64,000 bases of DNA from Ryuthela nishihirai (GCA_038380435.1 JAWZYU010000005.1:34990001-35054000), one strand, 5' to 3'. Counted from the first letter of the stretch, positions 10,600-21,736 are shown. Program-made: numbers and translations. The notes: generated from the sequence alone by a model not told the origin.

Positions 10600-11785
10600 A
10601 TATGGCTCTGAAACTAGTTACCCTTACAAATTGAATAACAAAAGAGAGAATTTTTGACTCCCTATCTATCTTTGAAAGTATTATGAGTTGATTAAGTAAT
10701 TTAATCATTGGCATTTTTTAAATTTACTTTTTAGAACAAAACTGGAAGTTATGGATTTTTAAAAATCTTTAAAATATATTAACTACCCTTTTTTATTACT
10801 TTTTACTTTGCATTTGTAGCTCCATCAGTTTTTTTTTTTTTGGTTTCTGGATTTATCAAAAGAGTTGTTTCCCAATATCTTCCCAACCCGTTGACCTATC
10901 GTACCTTATTATATACCAAATGAATCATCCTTAATTCTCCCCCTCCCATACAACGAAAAAGGGAAGATATGAAAACATTTGTTATGTAATATCTTCTGAA
11001 CACTAGAGCCGAACCCTACGAATTATGACTCAAATGGAATCTTGTACCAGGGGATTATCATAGTTTACTTCAAATTAGGATCACTCTCCTTTCTCTCCTC
11101 CCGAAAAGGGAAAACGAAATTTCTCAGGAGCGATCTATCGAGTCTTATACCAAATGAAAGCTACCTGCAAAGAAATGTAGAGAATACAGCAATATTTTCT
11201 TTGAAATCAGGGGAATGATGTTTAGAGTTACAGAGTATCTTGCAAAGATGCCACTGAAAACAATAAGATTATATAATGATAATTAATAATATTGTTTAAA
11301 AAACTCTCTACGAGCTATAAACGATAGCTTGATATAGATAGAAGGAGAGCTGTGCACTGTTCCTATCTGGATATACAGAATCTGTCAGGCATAACTTTGA
11401 GGCCGACGTCACCTTCAGAAGTTAATAACCTTTCAAATTCTTTCACCTGAAAGGGTACTAAAAAGGCTAAAAAAAGTAAATCATATTTCCAGTGATATAA
11501 TCATCCAATTTATATTAAATACAAGGAAGATATGATGTCAAAACCGTTTCTCTTTAACAATAAAAAAAGCCTGCTCTTGCCCTATTTTCCTCTGAAGTTA
11601 ATATGAATTGAGTATATGAATAATTCATCAATAGAAGTATATTTTTTTACTTCTTTAACCATATGTGGAAAGATAAGTATTTTTTTCCTATTTTATTCAA
11701 TTTATATGTTTTAAAATCTTAATCATTTATATTCAGTATTCGTGAAACACCACACCACATTGGCCTAGAAGCATCTCAAAAACGG
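10600..11785. other. Mostly unrecognised, loose repeat similarity
   Basis: Part of 10860-11260 resembles 9830-10120 (see that entry). Otherwise no ORF or element was identified. Confidence 0.35.
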
Positions 11786-11998
11786 TGTCAGGACAGAATT
11801 ACACAGGAAAAAATTACACGGAATAAAATTACACAGCAAAAATTACACAAGGAAGAAATTACACGATGGAAAAAATTACACAAGGAAGAAATTACACGAT
11901 GGAAAAAATTACACAAGTCCGAAATTACGCATAGTACAAAATTTGTAGCCTCCGTTGGCAAATTCGTTATTTTGTAACTATTCAGTTTAACCCAAAGG

Positions 11999-12459
11999 CA
12001 GGGCCGGATAAAGGCCAACTGATGCCCTAAGCACAGCCCAACAATGGTGCCCCCCCCCCCCCCCCCCGCCATTCCATCGCTTAACTGACGAGACATTAAG
12101 ACTGAATAAGTGCTGAAGTTATAAGTAGGCAAAATGCAATAAGCATTATTTTGTATCTTTTGATCCATGCATGCTGAAATGCTATGTATCTTCAAGGTTA
12201 GAAAGCAATGGAATAAAAGATGTTTTGTTTCGTATAAATAATGATATTTCTCCATTAGAATATCTTTCTTAAAAATTGTCCACCAACATCGATATCTGTA
12301 GAAAGAGGATTTTCAAAATTAAAAAGTATGTTCTCGAGATCACGTAATAGTGAATTAAGGGCATGATAGCTAAGGAGGAATACTCTGTGGTGCCCCCCTC
12401 TTACTTCTCTTGGTGCCCTAAGCACGTGATTACTTTGCATAATAGTTAATCCAGCCCTG
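11999..12459 (+). mobile_element. hAT-type transposon relic with 8-bp target duplication
   Basis: Ends CAGGGCCGGATAAA and the inverse of CAGGGCTGGATTAA, flanked by CCCAAAGG (11991-11998) and CCCAGAGG (12460-12467), 7 of 8 identical. Both ends continue into matching CTAAGCAC and GGTGCCCCCC blocks. An 8-bp duplication and CAG termini define hAT elements. Internally about 12280-12366 (+) reads as the end of a hAT transposase. Confidence 0.82.
12280..12366 (+). pseudogene. hAT transposase C-terminal dimerisation fragment
   Basis: The reading SVERGFSKLKSMFSRSRNSE matches the style of the hAT C-terminal dimerisation motif (ER-x-FSKLK). It is followed by stop codons. The rest of the transposase is deleted or unrecognisable. 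Confidence 0.65.
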
Positions 12460-12543
12460 CCCAGAGGTTCCAGCAGATGTATGTTTTTCATTTATCACAA
12501 TCTATTCTGCCCAAAGTAAATGAATGTGGGTTGAAATCTTTAT

Positions 12544-12948
12544 ATGAATCTAATCAGTCATTTTCGATACACATTAAAATGTTATTATCACTTGCCCCTA
12601 TTACCAGAAGAGGTGCTGGAAGCATTTTTAGAAGTTGCTGATCTGTTCTCTGATTTAAACGAATATAATGAACAAATCGAGCAAAAATTCTCCTTTATTT
12701 CGAACGTACATATGTTCGGCATCGACAGCTCAGGAACGTCACTTACAAACAACCTCTATTTAATATTTCTATTCGGAACCATAAGCAATCTGCAGCCAAC
12801 TGTACAGCAAGGACTACAAATTGTATCGAAGGATGGCACTACGGACTTCAGTCACTTTTTCAGTGTTCCCATCCAACTGTTTGAAAATTTCTGGACAACA
12901 TCGTCAAAGAATTATCCTTACAACATGCAAACTATTTGCAGCACTTAA
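12544..12948 (+). CDS. 134-residue ORF inside the TTACAC-ended element, function unknown
   Basis: Starts MNLISHFRYTLKCYYHLPLL and contains LPEEVLEAFLEVADLFSDL, an amphipathic acidic helix-like segment. I do not recognise a domain. Its position between the inverted ends suggests a remnant of the element's own protein. The LPEEVLEAFLEV stretch loosely recalls a region in Mutator-like transposases, but this is weak. It has no DDE residues that I can assign and could be a chance ORF. Confidence 0.3.
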   Translation: MNLISHFRYTLKCYYHLPLLPEEVLEAFLEVADLFSDLNEYNEQIEQKFSFISNVHMFGIDSSGTSLTNNLYLIFLFGTISNLQPTVQQGLQIVSKDGTTDFSHFFSVPIQLFENFWTTSSKNYPYNMQTICST

Positions 12949-13410
12949 CTGGTCAACGAAACCCCGGACGTGGTAGGTACATTTCTTTAAAACAACGTAT
13001 TTCAAATTTGTACAGAATTACAACTCTAATAGACGATTGGATTTCTTGCGTTGTATAGCTCATATGACTTAGTGTTTTTTATTTGATGTTTTATATTTAA
13101 ATTTAATTTTATCTATGTATTTTTTTAAGTGAAAATTTTTGTAATTACAGGAAAGTTTAAGTATTTGATATGAAAACCAAATAATTTAATAAATTTTAAA
13201 TAAAAATTGATTAGTGTAATTTTTTATGTATTTTTTTTCCATGTGTAATTTCTTCCTTGTGTAATTCTGCCCATGTGTAATTTTAGCAGTGTAAATTCAT
13301 CACGTGTAATTTTTTCCATGTGTAATTTATTCCTTGTGTAATTCTATCCATGTGTAAGTTTAGCAGTGTAATTTTATCATGTGTAATTTTTCCCTGTGTA
13401 ATTTTATCAT

Positions 13411-13820
13411 CTAACCTTCAAAAACAATTAACTAATATAATATCTCATGAGGTATCCTATAAACAGGAGATTCATGAAGAGCTAGCAGATAAAAATTTGA
13501 GCTTCGACCTGAACGGGAACCCTCGTCTCCTGAATGCTTGTTAGGAGTTTTGCCACTAAAGTATCATTACATAACTCTTTCTCACCGAATTGTCAAATCT
13601 AATTAATAATCGTGTATTTCCCACTCAGGAAGAAAGTCAATTCTTTCAGCTAAGTATTCGTGAATTAATTAGGGATCTAGGGGGGGAAAAATCGCTAAAC
13701 TACATTCACTAAGAACAGAGTGGCTAACCTGCTCGTTCCAAAGGATATAGCAGTATACGTACGTATAGGGTAAAATATTTTTAAGTTTCTTTTCCTTCCA
13801 TGGATTTATAAATAAGCAAT
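13411..13820. other. No feature recognised
   Basis: Short stretch between the TTACAC-ended element and an eroded SINE A. No motif noted. Confidence 0.4.
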
Positions 13821-13824
13821 TCTA

Positions 13825-14152
13825 GGGGTACGAGTCAGCTCCGTCGGTAGTTTACCAGCTCGTCATTTGCAGTTCCCAGGTTCGAGTCTCAGCAGTCGAG
13901 ATTTCTCTCCTCTGAACCCGATTAATGAATACTGATAACTTGGAAAGGCTGCAGTCCGCGGATGAGACGTTCAGCCCGTGTAGAGAAGAGTCACACCCTG
14001 TGCACGTCAAAGAACAAGTTGGATGGCCTTGACAGGAGCTTCCATCTGTCTCCTAACAGCTGTCCAGTGGATCCCCTTCCCCAACGTTCTCTAGGATTCC
14101 GGGTTCTTATGACCTGGCTGTTTAGTCGACTGTGTGCAAAAAAGCGCCTCTA
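13825..14152 (+). mobile_element. SINE A, old diverged copy
   Basis: Head GTACGAGTCAGCTCCGTCGG and B-box-like CAGGTTCGAGTCTCAG, with a body diverged from the young consensus. Its tail received the younger inverted SINE A at 14158-14533, so relative age is directly visible. Confidence 0.85.
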
Positions 14153-14157
14153 ACAGG

Positions 14158-14533
14158 GTTGGGTTGTTTTACTTTTGAGCGGCACTTTTTTGCACACAAT
14201 GGGCTTCACAAGGACTCGGAAGGCTCAGAGAAGGTTGGGGGAGGGGATTCACTGGAGCAACTGTGGGAAGACAGATGGTAACCTCCCGTCAAGGCCATCC
14301 AGCGTGTTCTTTAACGTGCACAGGGTGTTTCTCCCGCACACGGGGCCACGGCTTAACGTCCCATCCGACGGACGGCGGCCTTTCCAAGCCCATCGGTATC
14401 CCCTACTGACCGTGGGCAGGGCGGGGAATTTTGCGGAGATAAATCTCAACGCTGACCCAGCTGGGACTCGAACCTGGGAACTACAGATTACGAGCCTGGC
14501 GCGCTACCGACTGAGCCACCCCCGTCCCACCCC
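14158..14533 (-). mobile_element. SINE A, young, inserted in an older SINE A
   Basis: 12-bp perfect target duplication GCCTCTAACAGG (14146-14157 and 14534-14545). The body is close to the consensus of the younger copies. Confidence 0.93.
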
Positions 14534-14649
14534 GCCTCTAACAGGTAAACTAACAGGTTTCTGATTAAAGTCCATATCCCCGAATGCAGAGTACATCGCT
14601 GTGATTCCTGATGAATTAATAAGGTCTCTAATTTATTTTTGCAGTTCTA

Positions 14650-14790
14650 TAGGCAAGAGGTTCCCATCTGTCTCTTACGATTCATCCAGCGAATACCTTT
14701 TTGATACTCAGTGCCGAGCCCTTGGGGTGTTTGTGGCTAATTTAACTCATTGTGCGCAGAAAGTGCCACACAGAGGTAGAACAATCAAAT
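14650..14790 (+). mobile_element. SINE A, 3' fragment, diverged
   Basis: Blocks TTCCCATCTGTCTC, GAGCCCTTGGGGT and CAGAAAGTGCCACACAGAGG match the 3' half of SINE A. An 80-residue ORF over this region is therefore an artefact. Confidence 0.65.
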
Positions 14791-14849
14791 TTATTAAAAT
14801 GTCAATATCATTAAAAGTTGCGAAAACTGAATCGTTTCAATGAAATGTT

Positions 14850-15690
14850 TTCCTCTGAATTTCTTTATTAACTAATAATTGAGCCTACTAGATTTAGTTA
14901 AACATAATTATGCCTTTGTGGTCAAAGTTTTATCTTGAAAATATTAATGTGGACCTCATTCATAAAAAGGTTTGAACAACACTGGCCTATAGAATTGCAA
15001 AAATAGATTAGAGACCTAGCCACCGTAATTTAACCCTTAATTTAACCTATTATATGAAGAAAAAAATAAAATATCGCATTCCCAGACAAAGTGGTAAATC
15101 GTCATAAAATTATAAACACATGTTTTGCAGGAATTTTTTTTTTTCGTTGTGAATTAGAATGCTTTCTCTGAAAACTTACTTCTTTACAGAAATGAAAACG
15201 TTGCCTAACAAATAAGATGTCAGAATTGAAGGATACGATGAATATATAAAAGAGTATTTTTTTTAATTCTCTAATGCTTTCTGACTACCCCAAAAAATCC
15301 CTAATTTAACCACAAAAACACTAGATTTTTTTTTCAGATGAACTTGCCAGAAAATTCAGGCGCCTAATGAACCTATAACATTCACATCTTAAACTTCTAT
15401 GTCTCTGGCTTTGAATATTGAAATAACAAGTCTTTCTTTTATGAAGTCAGTTTTTTTTTTCAAATGTGTGGGTAACGGAAAAAAACTCGCATCGTGGTGA
15501 CTGTACACTCGAGTCCGTGAATGAAACGTATGGTGTTAATTGTGCAGTAAGAAAAAAAAAATCCTTACATGAAACGCTGGATTAGAGCGAAATTATAAAA
15601 GGAAGTAAACTGGGCTAGATGACGACACAAAACAGAGTGGTTAATTACCGCCAACGTTTTTTTTTTTTTCGTTAGTAGTAGCAGTTAGTG
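14850..15690. other. No feature recognised
   Basis: AT-rich with several T8-T12 runs. No ORF or repeat family was assigned. Confidence 0.4.
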
Positions 15691-15699
15691 GACTATTGT

Positions 15700-16310
15700 G
15701 GAAAGAGGCAAATTGGCTCAGTTGAAGACTGAGAAAGAGGGAAACTGGCTTAGTTGACGATTGGGGGAAAGAAGCAAGGGGGAAAGAAACAAGCTGGTTT
15801 AGTTGAAGATTGGGAAAGGAGTCAAATTGATCTAATTGCAGATTGGGAAAGGAGTCAAATTGATCTAATTGCAGATTGGGAAAGGAAACTGATGTTTAAT
15901 TGAAGATTCGAGTATTAGGTTAGGCAGAAAACTGGATTGGTTGGAGAACAAGGCAACTTGCTTAGTTGCAGATCTGGTTTAGTTAAAGATTGGGGAAGGA
16001 GACAAACTAACTCAGTTACAGATTTGTGTAGGAGGCAAAAGTGGGTTAACTGAAGATTGGGGTAGGAGACAAACTGGTTTAGTTGAAGATTGGGAAAGGT
16101 AGCAAATCAGTCAAGTTGAAAATTGAAGAAAGATTAAAAACTGACTTAGTTGTTAATTAAGGAAGAAGATAAATTGGTCTACTTGAATTTCAAGAAAGAT
16201 TCAAACTGACTTAGTTGATGATTTAAAGAAGAAGGCAAACTGGTGTAGTTGAAGATTGGAAAGAAAACAACATTAGCTGGAAATTGGGGAAGAAGACAAA
16301 TTGGCATAGC
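15700..16310. repeat. Degenerate minisatellite, unit about 33 bp
   Basis: Recurring phrase GAAGATTGGGAAAGGAGACA followed by AACTGGTTTAGTT. The exact 33-bp period is clearest at about 15830-15895, where two units are identical. Roughly 18 units drift in length and sequence. A weak continuation is seen at about 16590-16660, beyond an unrelated patch. A 201-residue minus-strand ORF partly overlapping the array is a repeat by-product. Confidence 0.75.
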
Positions 16311-16311
16311 T

Positions 16312-17320
16312 AGGCACGTATCCAGGGTTTTGTTTCGGGGTGGGGTCGGAAATTTTAGTTTCGGGAGGAGGGTCCAAGAAAGTATATTCGGAGATGAGAG
16401 AGGTCTGAGAAAAAGACTTGAGTAGGTTTTCCAATTACTAAAATATTCCATAGGACAGGAAAGATTAAAACTATATTCTATGTACAATAAAATTTTACAG
16501 CTAAAAAAAATTACACAAATACAACTTTTGGATTTCAAAGCAGGTAGACGAATTTGAGATTTCGCATAAGACAACGACCTTTCCGGGCTTAGCCGAAGAT
16601 TTCTGAAAGAAATAGACTGACATAACTGAAGATAGCAGAAAGGGAAAAACTGGAAAGATGTGAGGGAAGAAAGGTTTCTTTTTGTCCATCCAGAGTGTTT
16701 CTTACCTAGTGTATGACTGGCTGCCCTGTTTAAGAATCGTAGGTTAAATTTCTCTATGGAGGACTGCGACATTTTCAAAATCACCCATTTCCCATTTTTA
16801 GTACGTAAGTAGAGTGGAAAAAAGTGAAAAAAATATGTAAGCTATATCTGCGAACATGCAGGCTCTGAAATTGTTTCCCAGCTTCCTGTTCTTCATGTAT
16901 CTGGCTCCCCATATAGTCTCTCATAAAATAATGTGTTTTTATGTAAACACATATTATAAGTGTGATTTACTGGTTTCGGATGCAAATGCAAAATACGTAA
17001 TTTGAATAATTATGAAGTATTAAAATAACTTATTTCAGCAATATTTTCTCAAATAGGATTTCCATAGCTTACGCACCCGAAATTTAAAATTTGGCGCGGA
17101 TATCAAATAGCAGTTAAAAAGACTGAACCGTGGACCATTGGGAGACGGGATCCCCATAGATCGGGGTGGACGGATTAGCTAAATAGCTGATAAGTCAGAA
17201 AATCTTTCGATTAGTTTGAGCTGTTGCCGTTTCATTTCCCTGGAGATTTTGTTTCCTCCAGATACCCAGTTCACCCGTAGCATCTGACACAGTGGAGAAG
17301 TTTGATAAATTGGCGCTATC
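16312..17320. other. Mostly unrecognised, possible transposon edge
   Basis: Near 16312 the sequence AGGCACGTATCCAGGGTTTT resembles the start of hAT-type elements, but no partner end was found. The rest carries no recognised feature. Confidence 0.3.
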
Positions 17321-17332
17321 TAAAGAGAATAT

Positions 17333-17530
17333 GTGGTGCGTTTACCAAAGACACGAATAAGCAGATTACCGATGAACCGCATGGTGTGCAGTGAAGCTCG
17401 AAACATCGGCGATTGCATCAAGCGAGTGTGGCACAAAGAGCTCGCTTGGGATCAACTCGTTTATAAGCGTGATCAGAAAGAGCAGTTTTCGCTTCCGATC
17501 CTTTTGGGAGTATATATTTACCTTTCGTGA
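17333..17530 (+). CDS. 65-residue ORF, unrecognised, doubtful
   Basis: The reading MVRLPKTRISRLPMNRMVCS and onward is more GC-balanced than its surroundings and contains CIKRVWHKELAWDQLVYKRD. No family recognised and no repeat copy in the window. It could be an isolated exon, a relic or chance. Listed only because it is not explained by any repeat here. Confidence 0.2.
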   Translation: MVRLPKTRISRLPMNRMVCSEARNIGDCIKRVWHKELAWDQLVYKRDQKEQFSLPILLGVYIYLS

Positions 17531-17534
17531 TTAA

Positions 17535-18285
17535 TCTTTTCAGCCACAATCCAACAAATGTGGCTGCAAGAATGGCATAGTTTTTTTTTTTATAGTATAT
17601 TAAATGTTAACATTTTTCACATTATGAAAATATATTATTACTGGAATGTGAAAAACGTTTTAAACAGCTTGCAATATGTATGTAATAATAAAGAAATAAA
17701 TATCAAGAATAAAACGGTGAAAAAGCCGAAAACAAAAATATCTTTTTGACATTTTCAACCTTTTTTGACTTGGAGAATAAAAATCAACATTAAGAGACGC
17801 ATTCTTTTTATAAACCTAGAAACTATATTAAAAGAGTATAAGTTACATAACAGATATATATATATATCCTTTTAGCCATACAAAATGAAATGTTGCTAGC
17901 CACCATTGAAAAACCATTGCGCAAAGGATATAATGTGAAACGTTGTATCAAAGAAATGATGAGAAATTGCAAGGTTAGCTTTCAGTTGACCATCAGTTTT
18001 CTTATTTATCACATGTCAAACTGCGAAGCCAGGCCTCACTTCGAGAAGTATTACAGACTTCGTTAGCCCCCCGTTCAGTACTAGTAAAAAGCCAATTTCT
18101 GAACGATAACTGTTTTTTATTACACTGCCTTTGCGAGGTGAATGAGACATTCATTTTTCTAAACAAAAAAAAGTGAAAGAATTTAAACGAAGAAAAGTTT
18201 TTTCTTTAACAGGGGTGATGTAAGTAGAAATAATGGATGATTTAGACCAAAGGTCCTCACGCTCAGATTGTGTGGTAAAATCTCT
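17535..18285. other. No feature recognised
   Basis: AT-rich sequence with a short TATATATA patch near 17856. No coding or repeat signal was assigned. Confidence 0.4.
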
Positions 18286-18290
18286 ATATA

Positions 18291-18440
18291 TATATGCCTC
18301 TACAATAAAATACACAGAGCAATTTGTTTCCCGGCCGACTTCAAAGCTCGAAATTTTGTAGTTTACAATGAACTTGAGTGCTTACATTCGCTGGATTGTC
18401 GTTTTATTCCCGGATCATAGTAGGAAATCAATAGAAGGAA
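18291..18440 (-). pseudogene. mariner transposase fragment, minus strand
   Basis: The minus reading gives YYDPGIKRQSSECKHSSS and later FRALKSAGKQIAL, matching the mariner stretch that follows the first catalytic Asp (xxHYDPExKRQSxxWKH, then SAGKVMxTxF). About 140 bp align in inverse orientation to 19300-19431. The first Asp itself is not retained. Confidence 0.72.
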
Positions 18441-18599
18441 TTTTAAGAAGAATCTTTTGATAAATATAGCTGTATTTAAAATGTAGCTGATGGTTATAAT
18501 TTAATTTAGGGTTAGAATACTCATTTTTAGTTTTTTATAACTTAAAACTTTTAAATTCTCTCAAGTAATGTTGACTAATAAACATTTCTGAAGAAAACA

Positions 18600-18665
18600 T
18601 TTACACCCCCTCTGAGTTGTGGCTTTTGGGTAGACCCCCCCCCCCCCCGTAGTTATGCCACTGCT
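18600..18665. mobile_element. Possible hAT-type MITE end
   Basis: On the minus strand CAGTGGCATAACTACGGGGG followed by a G run is a typical hAT non-autonomous terminus. The partner end and 8-bp duplication were not found. Confidence 0.35.
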
Positions 18666-18689
18666 GTTTGCACTATCAGCAAGGAAGTG

Positions 18690-19840
18690 CCTTTATCATG
18701 GCAATGTTCATAAAATAGTGACGGAGCACCTGAAAATGTCACGAATTTGTGCTCGTTGGATCCCCCATAACCTGAACCTCGAACAAAAGCAAAATGGTGT
18801 TGATATGTGGCCCAACCGGTTGGGAAGGGTTTGAGGAGGAAGACGAAAGATTCTTAGAACGTATTGGGATTAGAACGTATTGGGATTGGAAAGGAGACTT
18901 TGGGTTGGGTTGTTTTACCTCTGAGCGGCACTTTTTTGCACAACATGGGCTAAATGACCAGGTCACATGGACCCCGAAGGCTCAGAGAAGGTTGGGGGAG
19001 GGGACCCACTGGAACAGCTGTTGGGAGACAGATGGTAGCCTCCCGTCAAGGCCATCCAGGGTGTTCTTTAACGTGAACAGGGTATGGCTCTCCCACACAC
19101 GGGGCCACGGCTTAACGTCTCATCCGGTCTTTTCTAGCCCATCGGTGTCCCCTACTGACCGTGGGCAGGGAGGGGAATTTTGGGGAGATAAATCTCAACG
19201 CTGACCCAGCTGGGACTCGAACCTGGGAACTACAGATTAGGAGCCTGGCACGCTATCGACTGAGCCACCCCCGCCCCAAAAGAAAGGAGACTTTGATTTC
19301 CTATTATGATCCGGGAATAAAAACGACAATCCAGCGAATGTAAGCACTCAAGTTTATTGCAACCTACAAAATTTGGAGCTTTGAGGTCGGCCGGGAAACA
19401 AATTGCTCTGTGTATTTTATTGTAGAGGCATTCTTGTAGCACATTTTATGCCACGAGGGTCAACTATGAATAGGGAAGCTTATGCAGAATTACTTCGCAT
19501 AAAACTTCGGAGTGAAATTCGGGAAAAATAACTAGAATTCCGCAAGAAAAAATGGTTTCTTAACCACGGCAATGCCAAGACTTGCAGCTGCTTTGCTTCA
19601 AACTGTTGATACCAGCAACGGGTGTTTAGATTCTATAGCATCTCCCCATACTCCCCCGGGTCTTGCACCTAGAACTTTTCAAAACTATAAACAGCGTTAA
19701 AAGGAAATGACAAGGAGGCTAGACCGCCCAAAACAATGATACTCGGAATGCTTACACAAAATGGTTTGCAGGAAGCATTCGATGCGTGGATTACGCGATG
19801 GGGTAAGTGCATAGTTTTCAATGGGCAGCTTTGAGAAGGA
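18690..19840 (+). pseudogene. mariner-family transposase, broken
   Basis: Conserved mariner phrases appear in order across several frames: VHKIVTEHLKMSRICARWIP (about 18705-18765), NLNLEQKQNGVDM, then after the SINE A at 18903-19281 a YYDPGIKTTIQ block (19303 onward), PRGSTMNREAYAELL (about 19453) and, near the end, WITRWGKCIVFNG (about 19790-19830). These correspond to the DNA-binding to catalytic-domain linker and the C-terminal part of the DD34D transposase. Frameshifts, stops and the SINE make it inactive. No TIRs were identified. Its central part is repeated in inverse orientation at 18291-18440. Confidence 0.72.
18903..19281 (-). mobile_element. SINE A, inserted in the mariner relic
   Basis: 14-bp perfect target duplication GAAAGGAGACTTTG (18889-18902 and 19282-19295). 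The body has a small deletion near 19125 (the GACGGACGGCGGCC block is missing). Confidence 0.94.
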
Positions 19841-20269
19841 GAAATCACCTGCAGACTCCGGTGATCAAGATCAAAGGGAAGGATTGACAAGGGATAACGA
19901 TAATTCTATGATCCAGAAATGGAAGAGCTCTGAAATTTTGAACCTAGGAGAAATTCGGATTGCAGATCTCGAAAAAAATCCAAAACTTTACCTCTTACGT
20001 GCTCTTCAACGTCAAATGCAAGTGTCATGTAGTGATCAAACCACAAACTACAGGTACTAAAATATAAAATTTGATGCCTAGGGATGTTTTAAGTTACAGA
20101 TTTCAGAAACAACATATAACAAAGGAAACACCATTTTCCAAGTTGCATTTATTGAAACACGATTAATAGATTAGGTGCTAAAACGTGCACGATACGTGTT
20201 GGTACGTATAGGCCTAAACAAAACCGCGTTTTCTTTTTTCCTGTTTTGGTGGGGCGCGGGCAACAGACA

Positions 20270-20420
20270 CATAGCCCCGTTTCAGAATGCTAGTAAGGTT
20301 AACAGAGGCAAAGAATTATTAAACTTATTTGTATTCCACGCATTTTTTAAGAAATTTTTTAAAGATCTACAAAAAGAAGGAGGAAATGTTACACTGCATT
20401 GTAAATCGAATCTCTTCCCA
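20270..20420 (+). repeat. Dispersed repeat C, partial
   Basis: Shares GCTAGTAAGGTTAACAGAGG, a CACGCATTTTTTAAG block and GGAAATGTTACACTGCATTG with the copies at 28482-28905, 33760-33975 and others. Confidence 0.65.
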
Positions 20421-20436
20421 CCAACACACACACTTG

Positions 20437-20795
20437 GGGCGGGGATGGCTTAGTTGGTAGCGCGCCAGGCTCCTAATCTGCAGTTCGCAGGTTCGAGTCC
20501 CTCGTGGGCCAGCGTTTAGATTCATCTATACAAACCTCTCCACTCTGCTTTCAGTCAGTAGAGGACACCGATGGGGTTGGAAAGGCCGCCGTCCATCGGA
20601 TGGGACGTTAAGCCATATACTGTACATGTTAAAGAACACGCTGGATGGCCTTGATGGGAAGCTACCATCTGTCTACAAACAACTGCCCAGTGGGCCCCTC
20701 CACTAGCCTTCTCCGAGCCTGCGGAGTCGTTGTGACCTAACCATTTAGCCCATTGTGTGCAAAAAAAAGTGCCCTCAGAGGTAATACCCTCTGAG
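20437..20795 (+). mobile_element. SINE A, moderately diverged
   Basis: Head GGGGCGGGGATGGCTTAGTT and B box CAGGTTCGAGTCCC, with a full-length body. The 3' end continues into an inverted copy of itself (see 20754-20815). Confidence 0.88.
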
Positions 20796-20815
20796 CGGCA
20801 CTTTTTTTGTACACT
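20754..20815. repeat. Inverted duplication of a SINE A 3' end
   Basis: GTGTGCAAAAAAAAGTGCC, CTCAGAGGTAATAC, then CCTCTGAGCGGCACTTTTTT and GTACAC. The last 30 bp of the SINE are repeated in inverse orientation immediately after it. Confidence 0.7.
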
Positions 20816-21134
20816 TCAGAGCTTATGAATTTCCAGAGTAAACTGGTACCAGCATGAACCTAGCACATTTTAGTTCTAATCGGTAAAATAAAACGTTTCT
20901 TTGTTACACGTTGATTATGATGCCTTGAAATCGTCTTCCGATTTATCGCTTCTATTTTTTTTCTACGTTTTCAGAAACGTAACGAAATTTCTAATCCCGG
21001 TGGTCTTTTGAAGTTAAAGATCAACTTTACGTCTACCAGTGCAAAGAGAGTTTAAAATAGGTGTTTTGGATATTTCTGGTCGTAGATCTCAGAAACTTTA
21101 TGAAATTTGAAATCTAGTAAGTCCTTCTAGGTGA

Positions 21135-21534
21135 GGGAAGGGAGTTGCTCAGTCGGTAGCGCGCCAGGCTCGTAATCTGTGGTTCCCAGGTTCGAGTCCC
21201 AGCTGGGTCAGCGTTGAGATTTATCTCCGCAAAATTCCCTGCCCTGCCCACGGTCAGTAGGGGACACCGATGGGTTGGATAAGACCGCCGTCCGTCGGAT
21301 GGGACGTTAAGCCGTGGCCCCGTGTGCGGGAGAGCCATACCCTCCGTTAAAGAACGCACGTTAAAGAACACTCTGGATGGCCTTGACGTGAGACTACCAT
21401 CTGTCTCCCAACAGCTGTTCCAGTGGATCCCCTCCCCCAAACTTCTCTGAGCCTTCGGGGTCCATGTGACCTGGCCATTTAGCCCATGGTGTGTAAAAAA
21501 GTGCCGCTCAGAGGTAAAACAACCCAACCCAACT
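21135..21534 (+). mobile_element. SINE A
   Basis: 10-bp target duplication TTCTAGGTGA (21125-21134 and 21535-21544). A small internal duplication (GTTAAAGAAC repeated near 21345-21365) distinguishes this copy. Confidence 0.92.
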
Positions 21535-21736
21535 TTCTAGGTGAACAGAAAAGTTTCAATCTGTGGACACTAGAGAGCTAAAATTTGGTGTCTAAGGGTA
21601 TTTCGTGTCCTGCATCTCTGAAACGTTGTCAATTTCCACAGCCTACTTGTCCAGAGAGGTCAGAGATCAAGTTTCGATCTACAAGTGCTCCGAACCTGAA
21701 AATTTGTTCCTGAGGACTACTTACGAGTCTTAAAAA

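Larger units (their letters stand above)
11790..13410. mobile_element. Element with TTACAC-rich terminal inverted repeats
   Basis: 11790-11935 holds about eight copies of AAATTACACA-type motifs spaced 12-20 bp (AAGGAAGAAATTACACGATG repeats). 13205-13405 holds the same in inverse orientation (GTGTAATTTCTTCCTTGTG, CCATGTGTAATT). The inner part carries a 134-residue ORF (12544-12948) and a nested hAT relic (11999-12459). Subterminal arrays of one short motif are what transposase-binding ends of some DNA transposons look like. I could not match a superfamily or find a target duplication. Confidence 0.55.

Noticed and set aside
16179..16784. 201-codon minus-strand ORF
   Set aside because: It partly overlaps the minisatellite, is rich in Ser, Leu and Phe from T-rich antisense sequence, and shows no domain.
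18294..19431. DNA transposon with 140-bp terminal inverted repeats
   Set aside because: The arms encode internal mariner transposase sequence, so they are two relics and not termini.
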